Part shown: piece after piece, positions 23,362 through 34,700 of the stretch
Position numbering within the stretch: the stretch's first letter is position 1
How the letters are laid out: the number at the start of each line of letters is the position of its first letter
Translations under genes and position numbers: made by a program
NCBI RefSeq assembly: GCF_007655135.1
Contig: NC_045128.1
Coordinates: 27,498,811-27,562,810 of the forward strand
DNA length: 64,000 bases
Source of the DNA: Punica granatum
Taxonomy: Eukaryota > Streptophyta > Magnoliopsida > Myrtales > Lythraceae
Direction of reading: 5' to 3'
Notes under the pieces: model-generated
Seen by the model: the letters and a program-made list of their open reading frames with translations, nothing else
Database searches by the model: none
What the model was told of the DNA's origin: nothing

Positions 23362-23820
23362 ATGATAATGATTTCCTCCAAAGGACATTTCACCCTATTC
23401 ATTATCTTGTTTATAATCAGGATGAAGGAGGGAGCCTCGCTGTATCCTAAAACATATGTTACGATTAAAAACTTTTTGCGTGGAGGGCCAAACCTCACGA
23501 TCCATTGCAAGTCCAAGGATGACGATCTCAGCTCACACCTACTTCGTCAAGGTGACTCTTACCAGTTTAGTTTCCATCCGAATATTTGGGGGATGACATT
23601 GTTCTTCTGCAGCTTTGCATGGACTGATCAATTATACTATTACGACATATATGTTCAAGACAGGGACCAATACCGATGTGATGTCTGCGTATGGGGCATA
23701 ACATCGGCTGGCCCGTGCTTGGTCAATTTTGAAACCGGGACGTACAATCCTTGTGATAAGTGGAACCCGTCATCTAAGTTTTGTTTATGCTCTGAATATA
23801 AATTTTCATCTTTCTTGTAA
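23362..23820 (+). CDS. S-protein homologue (plant self-incompatibility S1 family), intact
   Basis: A 152-residue secreted protein of the S1/SPH family: small cysteine-rich extracellular proteins first known as the poppy stigmatic S determinant; most relatives have unknown roles. The start MIMISSKGHF gives a hydrophobic N-terminus (FTLFIILFII) with likely cleavage after about residue 26. The mature part has the family layout: YVTIKNF, LTIHCKSKDDDL, FHPNIWGMTLFFCSFAW, then RCDVCVW. The longer upstream frame is rejected because it begins inside the adjacent MULE. Paralogues at 30213 and 61159 are broken, so this is the only intact SPH here. Both paralogues have TGA after ...SKF; this gene has TGT, extending it by 12 residues ending KFSSFL. 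Confidence 0.85.
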   Translation: MIMISSKGHFTLFIILFIIRMKEGASLYPKTYVTIKNFLRGGPNLTIHCKSKDDDLSSHLLRQGDSYQFSFHPNIWGMTLFFCSFAWTDQLYYYDIYVQDRDQYRCDVCVWGITSAGPCLVNFETGTYNPCDKWNPSSKFCLCSEYKFSSFL

Positions 23821-24152
23821 AACTATGATAATGCACTTCATCATTGAATATCGAGATTTATGAGTTAAGAAGCGTACTAGGATTGTAAAACGATTATCAA
23901 TCGTGGAAGGGTCAGATTTATAGTTTCCATGCCAGATTTTGACTCGTTAGACTAGTCTGGACGGTGACGTCAATCCCGAAACTTTCATTGGCCGACACTC
24001 TATGTTCTATTATTTCGGTAACAAGGAAGGGCTACCAGTCTAGTATTGGATAGGCGAACGCCCAAAACCCAACCAAAAGAACGGGAAACATAATCTACTA
24101 ATCAAGTGAAGCATTAATTAGGATCTTATTTGAAGATAAAATAAACATTCAT
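23821..24152. other. SPH 3' flank, repeated at three places
   Basis: Non-coding sequence that recurs after SPH-2 (30932-31380) and SPH-3 (61580-61935). It ends in a TTTGAAGATAAAATAAA landmark that is also the left edge of tandem units 1 and 2, suggesting that the SPH block and the unit boundary share one ancestral junction. Confidence 0.6.
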
Positions 24153-25093
24153 GAGTGATGCTATCACGGTTAGTTAGCAAAAACAACTATCATGGTTGTT
24201 CTTTCCTCGGCTGTTAGATCCCGTTAAGTAAGATCGGTACCATTCACTTGTCCAAAATCATTTCACTTTAAAATTCACCCCTCATAACTTGACTATTAAT
24301 ATTTTTGATCGCGCATCTTATCGACAGCGCTCGGTCAAGCTCGTGAACGAGTCGATCGGATCCGGTTCGATTTGATAGGAAACTGAACTGAAATCTACCG
24401 ACTCAATCAAACAAATAATTTTTTTTTAACTTTAAAAACAAAGAAGAAAAGGAAGAACAAATAATGAAACAATAAAATAAACAATTTGATGCAAATGCGA
24501 CAAAAAAATATATGTATAAATATATATGTACACTCAAAACACCAACAAATAAAACGACCCACAACGAGCTTTCATCCCGCGGCCAAATAATCCCCCCTGA
24601 AGCCTCAAATTTCAGGCCTCGTGCTTTCTTCTCGCGATTTCCCCGCAAACATGAATTTTCGTGTGGTCCGGCAGAATTTGATCGGCTCGTGCCATGGGAA
24701 TCAGTTGTTCCGTTCCAGTTCTGCTGATTTTTTTGATGCTGTATCGATTTGCTAATTCTCTCTTTAGGTTGGAAGTCAATACGAGGATGAGCTTGGCTGT
24801 TCAGCCCGTGTTTGAGCTCTTTCCAGTGGTGTGGTATTTGATTGAAGAAGTTGAGGATTTGTGGAGTCAGCGGATTCTCAAGTTTCCATATTTCTCGAGT
24901 TCACGGGCGTGATCGAGCATTGTCGAGGAGATACGTGCACGAAAATATTAATGATCAAATTATGAGAGGCGAATCTTAAAGTAAAAATATCTTAGACGGG
25001 TGTACAACTTGGATATTACCTAACTTGATTTAACGGCTGAAAATAAAGCAATTGTGATGGTTATTTTTACTAATTAATCACTGTAGAATCTTT
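24153..25093. mobile_element. Long-TIR MULE-like element 2, unit 1
   Basis: TIRs of roughly 200-250 bp related to the element at 22118: GTGATGCTATCACGG at the left, reversed right end AAAGATTCTACAGTGATT. The interior (about 24540-24900) is GC-richer and non-transposase, with a fragment MSLAVQPVFELFPVVWYLIE that is partly conserved in the unit 2 counterpart (61935-62885). This resembles a Pack-MULE carrying a piece of host gene. No clear 9-bp duplication was found, so limits are approximate. Confidence 0.65.
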
Positions 25094-25110
25094 ATAATGT
25101 TTAAATATGT

Positions 25111-26268
25111 AATGTTATTTTAGTGTTGGTTGGTTGAGAAAACAATCATCAATTTTTTTTTTAACCGTTAGATCTCCTTAAGTAAAATTTGTGTTGTATA
25201 TGTGGCTAGGATATTTTTACATTAAGATTTATCTATCATAATTTGAGCATTAATATTTTTCATCGCACATATTCTCAACAACGTTTGATCACACCCACGA
25301 ACTAGCCTAATCCGTTTCGATATTAAAATGGACCGAAATCTGCCGATTCAATTAAATAAAATACAATACAATTTAATAACTTACAAAAAGAAAAATAAAA
25401 AAACAAATTTAAAAAAAAAAAACTCTAAAACCATCTGACCGTTCATTGAACCACCAATTGAATATCGTACAAAATCCCTAAAGTCAATCACGTGAACCAC
25501 ACAGAAAAAAGGCCTGTCAATCCGTTCAGTGTGGACCCTCACCCTCCCACACAATCCGTTCATCGACAAGTTTTCAGCGTGCCCACGCTCGAGGGATCGG
25601 CCATCTCAAATCATTATGGTAGAGATCCAGTATATGAAGCTCGGATAACTCACAGATTTAGGATAAAATTTTGAATGATCCTACCACGTAATGATGTGGT
25701 GAGAAAGAACTAATAAGATTACTTCAATTAAGGAGACTTATCACAATTAATCAAATAATTAACACTTATTTTTTAATTTATTGCAATTTAATTGATTCTT
25801 TCTCATGACATGTGATGAGCTAGAATCATCCAATAATCATACTTTTCCATAGAGTAAATTCGATCGCAGCCGCAAGATTAGTAGATTTAGCATGCCTTCT
25901 GAGATCCATCTTGGGATTTTCCATAAATTTTTTAGAGAGTAATGAACGATGAGGTGGTTTTAGTATTTGTTTATCATTTATTTTCTTTTCCTTTTTTTTA
26001 AGTTATTAAACTGTATTTTATTTGATTGAACCACTAGATTTCGATTCGATTTAATATTGAGGAGGATCCGATTAGTTCACGAACGTGATTGGATGTCATA
26101 AGAAGATGGGTGGTGGAAAATATCGAAACTCAAATTATGAGGGGTGAATCTTAAGGTAAAAAGATTTTGGACATGTGTAATGTCCAAATCTTACGTAAGG
26201 AGATCTAACGACTAAGAAGAAAACATTAGTCGTGGTTGTTTCTGCTAAGTAACCGTAGTGGAATTTCC
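25111..26268. mobile_element. Long-TIR MULE-like element 3, unit 1 only
   Basis: Third member of the family, nearly adjacent to element 2, with diverged TIRs (left TAGTGTTGGTTGGTTGAG, right reversed CCACTACGGTTACTTAGC). The interior carries a nested small MITE (25673-25840) and a short GC-richer piece (25480-25620). There is no transposase. It is absent from unit 2, where sequence after element 2 passes straight into tandem unit 3. Confidence 0.6.
25673..25840. mobile_element. Small MITE nested in MULE-like element 3
   Basis: Inverted ends around ATGATCCTACCACG and, reversed, GGATGATTCTAGCTCATC, with shared GAGAAAGAA blocks. A related copy is in unit 2 at about 57972-58128. Confidence 0.5.
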
Positions 26269-26339
26269 TTCGGTATTTTTTTTTGGGTAAGTTATTTTGG
26301 GCCTTTCCTATTTAATTCTACTGCATCATCTGTTAATCC

Positions 26340-27790
26340 AGATTATTCATTATTATAAGACTGGGGCTATTTCCACCCATTTATTAATCATCTTATAAAA
26401 TGCCCCTAATAGCATATTAATTACTTTTACCTAATATACAAAATCAAAGGGTATGCCCCATTTATACCACTCTTTTTTCACAACAAAATAAAATAACTCA
26501 TACAAAGTCAAATGGTGGACCCCATTTATACCACTCTTTTTCAAAATTTGATTTTAAAATTTTACTTTGAAATCAAACGCAACATAAATCTCTCTTCTTT
26601 ATTTATTTATTGATCATACTACTATTTATATTTATTTGAATATCTCTCCTCTATCTTTATTTATTAATCATACTACTATCTATTTTTATTTGAGTATTTT
26701 TCTTCTCTTTATTCTAAATATCCACTACTCAAATATTATTATTTTTTTAAATCATGTTTCTCCTTAATTTCTAAAAATAAATGAGAGTAAATATAATGTA
26801 AGTCAAGAAACCAACATTTTATTTGTTATGTGGTTCATTACTATTAAAGTCTTGATGTTAAAAGAAAAAGAACCCAAAGTCCATATTCGAATAAAATTAT
26901 TTTAAGACAAAAATAAAAGCAATATCACCTAAATTAATCAAAAATATATTTTAATTTTTTCAAAGTTTATATGAATTGTGATTTTTTTCGTTGACGATTA
27001 TATTTCTTTTTTAAATGCATATAAGTAATGAGCTTGTGTTTTTAAACAATAGATTTACGTGAAATCGTACTTTTCAATTATTTATTTATTTAGATTATAA
27101 TTTTTAAATTATGATATATCAATTTTAATAATATTAACGAAGTTTGTAATTCTAAAAATTAGTGCACACTAAGTTAGATATTCTAGGTAAAATAAACATT
27201 ACCTGTATTGCTCCTCTAGAAAGTAAGGATAAAAAAGATAGCAGTGGATTCATCATATTTAACAAATACCATTTGAAAAATTGTCTTCGTTGGAATCATT
27301 AGTCAAGGAGCTGGAGCTTTGCCTCACGAAGAGCATACATATTATAAATATTTATTTTTTGTGTTTTACAATAATAACGAAATTAATTTGTATGTATATA
27401 TATATATATATATGGTTGTATTTTCATTTTCCCACTTCAAGATTTTTCACCGAGTAATAAATATACTATAAAAAGATTTAGGTCTTTACAAATTAAATCA
27501 TTTTCTTCTCATCCCTTGTACAAAGGTATGAAATTTCTTTTAATTAATATTATGTTTTGAGTAGATATATATAGTATAGCGAATATTTCCAAATGAGAAA
27601 GTTTTAATACATTGATTCAGAAAAGAAGGAATGAGAAATTAGATGGGGATTTAAGAGCTTTATCCATAACCAGTTAGAACAATCAATGTGCTATTGAGGG
27701 TATTATGGTACCATGAACAACAGATAGAGTGGATTAGTTAAATCGGGGATGGAAATAAGCCTAGCCTTATTATAATTTATTACATTTGAA
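26340..27790. mobile_element. AT-rich element with roughly 110-bp imperfect inverted ends
   Basis: The left 26355-26440 (GGGGCTATTTCCACCC ... ATGCCCCTAATAGCATATT) is approximately the reverse complement of the right 27680-27785. The interior is very AT-rich, holds a partial copy of the TGCGTTTG MITE family (26448-26585) and AT microsatellites, and has no ORF. The superfamily is not determined. Confidence 0.4.
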
Positions 27791-27980
27791 CCAAAAACAT
27801 ATATATATATATATATATAATTTTTTTTAAACATATCCTCAATTCTGTTCTAATTACCCAGTTCTTTTTGCATTTTTTTTAAGCGTCCCCCTGCTTTATT
27901 TGTCTCTCTGTACTATTTTCATAGCAAGCAATATCACTCTCCACTCTCTGGTTTCCCTCGTTAAATAACCAGACTTCCAT

Positions 27981-28213
27981 GGCCCGTTTGATTTGTAAGT
28001 TAAAATTACTTTGATTTTAACTTTAATTTTAAGTTAACACACTACATAATAAAAATATATATTTCCCAAGTAAAAAATTTTAACTTTAATTTTAACTCAA
28101 CACACTACACAATAAAAACACACGTTTCTCAAGTCAAATTTATAAACTCAACTCATTTGTCATTTTTCACTATTAAAATCAAAATTACTTTTAACTCTGA
28201 AACCAAACGCACC
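27981..28213. mobile_element. MITE abutting the SABATH methyltransferase gene
   Basis: Begins GGCCCGTTTGATTTG and ends GAAACCAAACGCACC, an inverted terminal pair, with two internal copies of a TTTAACTTTAATTTTAA...AACACACTACA motif. It lies 57 bp upstream of the methyltransferase start codon, so it occupies the proximal promoter or 5' leader. A related MITE is at 58163-58347. Confidence 0.65.
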
Positions 28214-28270
28214 ATCAAATTCTGCATAAAGAGATATTTGTGTTCTCTTACGCTCATCTTTTCCCAGAAA

Positions 28271-29651
28271 ATGAGGAACTCCTCTGTTACGGAGCCCCCC
28301 GAGTCCTACCTGATGAACGCAGGAGATGGAAGCTACAGCTACAACAAGAACTCCTACTTCCAGGCAACAATTGGTCTTCCAATATATATGCTTACTTTAC
28401 TTTTTCTTTGCTTTAACTTTGTGATCAGTCTCCCCTGCTGATAGTAATTCATCCTTCTTTAAACAGAGAGCAGCCACGAGCACCGCCAAGGAAAAGATCG
28501 ACGAGGCAATCGCCACCGTGCTCGACATCAAGCGGTTTTCCTCTGGGCCACGGGCCTCGTTCACAATCGCTGACTTGGGCTGCTCAGTGGGACCGAACAC
28601 CTTCATCGCTGTGCAAAACATCATCGAGGCTGTCCGGCACAAGTACGGGTCTCAGGTACCCGACTTCCAAGTGTTCTTCAATGACCATACGGCCAATGAC
28701 TTCAACGCCCTCTTCGCCTCCCTTCCTCCAGAGAGGAATTACTACGCTGCAGGAGTTCCGGGGTCCTTCCATGGCCAATTATTCCCCGAGTCGTCCCTCC
28801 ATTTCGTGCACTCTTCCTATGCAATCCATTGGCTCTCAAGGGTGCCCAAGGAGCTGCTCGATGAGGGCTCACCTGCTTGGAACAAAGGGAAGATCCATTA
28901 CACCAGCACCCCGAAGGAAGTAGGGGATGCCTATAAGTCCCAATTCACCAAGGACATGCGAGATTTCTTCAACGCTCGGGTGCAAGAGATTGTGAGCGGA
29001 GGGATAATGGCATTTATCGTGCCGGGAACTCAGGACGGGGTTCCTCATTCTCAAGTGCCATTGGGAGTTAATTTGGATATCCTCGGCCTTAGCCTAATGG
29101 ATATGGCAAAGGAGGTAAGGAATTCTGGCTTGTGTGGTCAATGTGACTAATGTAAATCAAAGTAGTGATCAGATCAACAACAATCCTTTGATTGCCCTCT
29201 CGATTGGTACGTTACATGATGAAAAACAACAGCAGTTTGACAATTATAGTACGAGTAAGAAAATCGTTGCGCGTTGATAGTTCTCTGGCCTTGACAAACA
29301 AAAATCAATGTTAATTTGCAGGGAATAATAAAGGAATCTGATGTGGACTCGCTCAACTTGCCCATATATACAGCCACTCCCCAGGAAATGACGGAACTAG
29401 TCAATACCAACGGGTGCTTCGATATCGAGCGGATGGAATTAACTGCTTCAAGGTCAAAGATCAGAGGATCGATCAATGCGCAGGCATGGATGATGCATCT
29501 AAGAGCCGGCTTGGAAGGGATCATCAGCAAGCATTTCGGTACTGAGATCATTGATGAACTGTTTGATCGGTTTCTGCAGAAAGTCGCCGGACGGCTCGAA
29601 TGGAGCTTCCAGGAAATAACTCAGCTGCTCGTTGTTCTCAAACGGAAATGA
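28271..29651 (+). CDS. SABATH-family S-adenosylmethionine-dependent methyltransferase, 3 exons
   Basis: SABATH enzymes transfer methyl from SAM to carboxyl groups (salicylate, jasmonate, auxin, farnesoate) or ring nitrogens. Exons: 28271-28363, 28467-29114, 29322-29651, giving 356 residues, usual for the family. Motifs: MNAGDGSYSYNKNS at the N-terminus, the SAM-binding DLGCSVGPNT, FNDHTANDFNALF, PGSFHGQLFPESSLHFVHSS, and AIHWLSRVP where salicylate methyltransferases usually have LMWLSQVP. The HW pair points to the farnesoate / xanthine-like / uncharacterised clade rather than salicylate or benzoate; this is inference. Intron 1 appears to be GC-AG (CAG|GCAACA ... AACAG|AGAG), needed to keep the frame; intron 2 is GT-AG. 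A MITE sits just upstream. Unit 2 has no copy, only a fragment of the 3' flank at 45648-45777. Confidence 0.9.
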
Positions 29652-30212
29652 AGGCATCTACATCCTAAACTCAAACTTCGTACGATGGCCAAGACCTGTC
29701 AAATAATTTAATTAAATCATAATAGCCGATGGCATAAATTTCTCTAAGAAGACATGATTCATCAAATTCATGTTGGTATGTACGTGTCATTTTTGTTAGA
29801 CTACTTGTGTATCAGTGCACGTATGCATGTATGTGATACGTGTTTGCTCGATAATGCTCAAGTTAAATACGACATATGCCACTATATTATATCCCTTCTT
29901 TTCGGGGAAATGAATTTATTACGCAGGCAGCAGGTCATAACTAAATTTCCATGGGTGGGAAGTCAGTTGTACATTTAATATTCTCATTTGCCTCCTAGCG
30001 TCAGTACCGAATCAAAGATTCATATTTTAATGACAAACATTATCACAATTCAAATGGCACCTAAAATATTTATTCTGACAATTAATCCCTTTCCTATATA
30101 GTAACAGCACCTCTCGCCATTCATATATACATATCACCAATCTGTACAATATTTTCCAGCTCTTCATTTGACCAAGGAAAATCATCAAAGCAAATAATAT
30201 CATGATATGATA
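29652..30212. other. Intergenic DNA with an empty site for the MULE
   Basis: From about 29900 this matches 21660-22117 plus 23259-23361 of the SPH-1 upstream region with the MITE and MULE missing. The joint near 30101-30110 (TATATAGTAACAG) is the unoccupied target site. 29738-29870 also matches 45648-45777 in unit 2. Confidence 0.65.
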
Positions 30213-30931
30213 ATGGTTTCCTCTGTAACATCTTTTTTTACGTGCTTGTTCACATGTGCTTTCCCATTTTCCCAATCTTCACTGAATTTGTTTCCTGAAT
30301 GATCATTATAATTTTTATTTGATTATTTAATTATAAAGATAAGATTAAGAAATCAACTTTCCATGTGTCCTTTCTTCTTGAAGCGTACTCACATAATATT
30401 AACGTGTGGATTCGGGGCATTATATCAGGATTTTATTTGTTCGGTCGAAATTGTAATTTTTTAAGTATTCCTCGTTTGTATGGAAATTCATATGTATTTT
30501 TCATCTTATAAATTTTCCAATTTTACATTCTTCAAGGGACATTTCACCCTATTCTCTATCTTGTTTATATTCGGAATGAAGGAGAGAGCCTCACAGTATC
30601 CTAGAACATATGTTACGATTAAAAACTTCTCGTGTGGAGGGCCCGACCTCACGGTCCACTGTAAGTCCAAGGATGACGATCTCAGCTCGCACCTACAAGG
30701 TGACTCTTATCTGTTTAGTTTCCATCCGAATATTTGGGGGACGACATTGTTCTTCTGCAGCTTTACATGGACTGACCAATTTTACTATTATGACATATAT
30801 GTCCAGAAAGGGACTTGTACCGATGTGATGTCTGCGTATGGGGCATAACATCAGCAGGCCCGTGCTTGCTCAATCCTGAAACGGGAACGTACAATCTTTG
30901 TGATTAGTGGAACCTGCCATCTAAGTTTTGA
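30213..30931 (+). pseudogene. S-protein homologue, copy 2, frameshifted
   Basis: Related to the intact gene at 23362. The ATG at 30213 starts MVSS, then a 312-bp segment (30225-30536) absent from the other two copies intervenes. It begins GTAACA and ends TTCAAG, so it could be spliced in frame to GHFTLFSILF. The mature region (YVTIKNFSCGGPDLTVHCKS, FHPNIWGTTLFFCSFTW) is intact up to about 30805, where one base is missing relative to copy 1. The shifted frame ends at TGA 30846-30848, removing the RCDVCVW and later cysteines, and the original frame later meets TAG at 30905-30907. A truncated protein of about 100 residues is conceivable, but loss of function is more likely. Confidence 0.8.
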
Positions 30932-31778
30932 TCTATGCTCCGAATATAAATTTTCATCTATCTTGTAAAACAATGATCATGCACTTCATCATTGGATATC
31001 GAGATTTATGAGCTAAGAACCGTACTAGGATTGTAAAACGATAATGAAACGATGGAAAGGGTCAGATTTATAGTTTTGATGCAAGATTTTGACACGTTAG
31101 ATTGGTCTGGACGATGACGTCGATCTGATTGAGTTTATGAGTATTTAGAGTCCAAACCTTACCATCCCACAGTTTCTCCCGTTGTAAGGCTCTGACCCAC
31201 TTTCAGAATGCTGCTTCTTGGGACCCAAAACTTTCATTGCCGGGCGCTCTATGTTCTAATATATCGGTAACAAGGAAGGGCTAGGAGTCTAGTACTGGAT
31301 GGGCTAACGAACAAAAACCAACCAAAAAAGCAGGAAACATACTAATCAAGTGAAGCATGAATTATGATCTTGTTTGAAGATAAAATAAAGTTGGGCGTTC
31401 AATGATTTTGAGAAAGGAGTGTACTGTAGCAGCTAGCACTCACGTCTGGTAATTTAAAGGTTTCAGGTTTATTTTTCATCAATGAGACTACATGTGCTCA
31501 TTTATTTAGAATTCCTTTCTATTTCTTATACTAGGTCATGAGCCTCCTATTATAACCGAAAACATTCAATGATTTTAATATTATATCTAAAAAGATTGGT
31601 TTTTAGCACGAAATAATGTCTACTAATTGTTATTTAGCATAAATGATGAAATTATATCATAATATTGATGATTGGTAAAGAATAATTAAAATTTAAAATT
31701 TCATGTCCTTATATCTCTCATAGTCCATTCTTATTATTTAACAATTAAGGACAATTCATGAGATTTCCTCACAGATAA
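30932..31778. other. SPH 3' flank and left edge of tandem unit 2
   Basis: SPH-derived flank to about 31367, then a copy of positions 1-397. No gene. The solo LTR follows directly. Confidence 0.6.
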
Positions 31779-34700
31779 TGTGAGACCTGATATTTTTGTT
31801 TAATGTCAAATGGCATATGTATAAATACACATATACATACATATGCTTATATATATATAGATTACACAAACACATGCTGGAAGAAGAGATAGAAAAAAAA
31901 AAAAGAGAGAAAGGGGTGAAAGGGCCCCACGTGGCCTTATTTCCCCTGAAAACTCCTTCCACAGCCACACATTTCTTTCTTCTTTCTTTTGTTCCTTTCC
32001 TTTACTTCTGTGTTTTGTTTGGGTGCTGGAGAAACTGAGAAACAGAGGATGAGATAAAAGAGAGACAGAACAGAGCGAGCTGAGGAAGAAACGAAGCAGG
32101 AGAGGAAGGCTAGGCTCGGGTTCTTGAAGTAAGTTGACTCTTCTCACCTTAGACGTTCTTATTCATTAGTCTAGATGCGGATTGAGCCGGTTTTTCTTCA
32201 TTCTAGGTCGATTGGGGTTTCGACTAGTGATGTGGAATTTGATGTGGGTCGGTTGTTTATGGCTTAGGTATTTCTATTAATCAGGTTTACAAGCAAATTA
32301 AGGTTTAATTTGATTGATTTCAGCTTAGTTAAGTTATGAACTATTGATCGAATAACTCGAGGAATGAACTGTCAGTGAGTTGGTTAGGGTTCCGATTATT
32401 GATATTGAATTGAAGTGTTCGGCTTCTCCAATTGCTATTGGATATATTGTTTGATTGATTGAGTTATATTTTATACTCTTGAGTGCTGTATTAAGGAATT
32501 TTATGGTGCTTTGTTGTGTACTAATATCATTGGACTATTATATTATGCTATGTGCTGAAAAATGAAATTAAATGAGGATATTTTTCCTGTTTTGAGATTT
32601 AATTCCGTCTTAGGGTATTTGTAGTGATATATGCTTGATGATTATATGTTTGTATATCCTATTTCTTGATTTTTGCTGTCTTTGGTTGATGGTAAAGACA
32701 ATACAGCAAGCTGAATATCATTAGTAAATGAGTTTATGTCGAAGCCCAACTAATGGTTATAAGGAAAGATTTAAGTGCTTGCTGATTTAATGGTTGTACT
32801 GAGAGTTGGTTTTCCATTAAAGTTGTTGCTCGTATGTGTTTTGCTAAATTGTCAGATGGAAGTGTGAAAAGCTAGATATACACATGGGTTGTGAGACTAG
32901 TAGGGGATGATCTATTGTTGTCTTTCTCTGTGTATTTGGATGTGGCCACTAAAACATTATACCTATTTGTGGATTATCAACATTCTAAGTTAGTATTTAG
33001 CTTAGACATGTTATTATAAATTTTTATAAATAATATTGGGTGGGCAATGCTAGAAGATTATGCTTTGTTGCCTTGAGTTTCATGATGTCGGATTTCTTGC
33101 ATAGAGTATTAACTGGTTGTTGCTATTACTATGATTATATATTTTTGGTCTTTTATGAATATCTCATTTACCTAGAAATTGACAAGAACAATGAGGATTA
33201 TTTAAATGGGAATTATGGAGATTGTTTAAGTAGTTTTTGACATAGAATCGACATAATGAATATAATATAAATCGGAACTTATTGGAAATAATAGGTTCTA
33301 AAGAAGATTGTGGCAGGTACAAGAAGCCGTAATGGTGTTATATTAATTATTTTCTAAATTTATATTTGCAAATCATAGGGATCGAGGAGATTGAATTCTT
33401 GCACTCTGAAGGTTCGACCCAGTGAGTATCTTTCTTGGAGTTGTCGACGAGTACTTCATTCTATTGTGAAATGATATATATAGATATATATGTTATGTGA
33501 GTTCTTTATCCATTGTGAAATAATATATATATATGTACATATATGTTGTACTTCATTCCATTGTGAAATGATATATATATATATATATATGTTATGTGAG
33601 TACTCTATTCTCTTGTGAAATGATGTATTATAGTTATATAAATTATTTAAGAAGAATATTGTGATAGTTAAATTAATGAATTGGTCTTGCTATGTTGTGT
33701 GAAGGGATTTGAGAGATATTGTCTTTTATGTTTCACTTTGACTTGAGTATGCGATGTGATTATGCATGCTGATTGTGTATGAGATATGTGATGATAATAT
33801 GCTGCCATTGTAATGTGATTGGGATTGTGCTTGTGTAAAAAATATATGTCAGCCGCTAGACCCGGCGGAATATAAATTGAGGTCAACTTTTACCGCTAGA
33901 GATTAATAGGCGGCCCCCGCTTATGAGATATGGATATTGGGAGTTAAGGATGATATGAGTAAGACATGCGGGGTCACGGTACTGTCATAACTCTGATGCG
34001 AGGAAATGCAACCCTAGGGCTATATTGGTTGTTTGTGTTGTATATTGTTTGTTTGGTATGATTGTTGGAGATGTGATGATTGTTATGATTGCTATAAATG
34101 TGATGATTGTTGAAGTTGTTTGAAGTTATTCTGTAAAAGCCGTGTTGTTGTTAGAGTTTGATCTGTCAAGTGAATGTGTTGTGAGTTGCTATGGAAAGCT
34201 AATGAATGGATATTTGATATCTATGTGATATTAGATATTAGAAAAATAATTGGAAGAGTTGTATGTATGTGTTAGTAGAACTTAAATTTAGTTACTATAT
34301 TGGATAAAATTATATTTTTATATAATATATATATATATATACACACACCATATATGTATGTGAGTGAGCGGATAGTTGGATTGGATGTAATTGTATTGTT
34401 TATTTGAATATTTGGTTGTTAGTAAATAAATATTTATTAAATAATAATTCATTTTGTTTTGTAATATAGTACTCACTGAGATACAGCTCACACCTTGCAT
34501 ATATTTTTTAGATGAGCTAGGAGTTAAACTAGCAGCACAAGATAACTTTTTACACATCGGGGATCAGCTTGAAGGAATAGGTAGGGGCCTTTGTTATTTG
34601 ATAGGAATTCTTTTTGTATAGAATATATTTGAATACGTTACGACTTGAAACTTTTGTTTAGTCGGTTTAGTGATGTGGCTCTTTTGGAATATATATATAT

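Larger units (their letters stand above)
1..31367. repeat. Tandem segmental duplication, unit 1
   Basis: The first bases of the window recur from 31368 on, and collinear similarity continues through the RDR1 gene (977-5758 versus 35413-39972), 7640-10700 versus 40440-43465, 10710-16950 versus 48936-55470, 16980-19040 versus 55470-57190, and the SPH/MULE block 22118-25090 versus 59922-62880. This unit alone carries the SABATH gene, the third long-TIR element and a second SPH copy (25111-31340), plus about 1.4 kb of AT-rich sequence at 6095-7470. The left boundary of the unit may lie outside the window. Confidence 0.9.

Noticed and set aside
31756..32147. ORFs on both strands around 31.8-32.1 kb
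   Set aside because: They fall in the purine/pyrimidine-biased part of the solo LTR; no homologous protein features.
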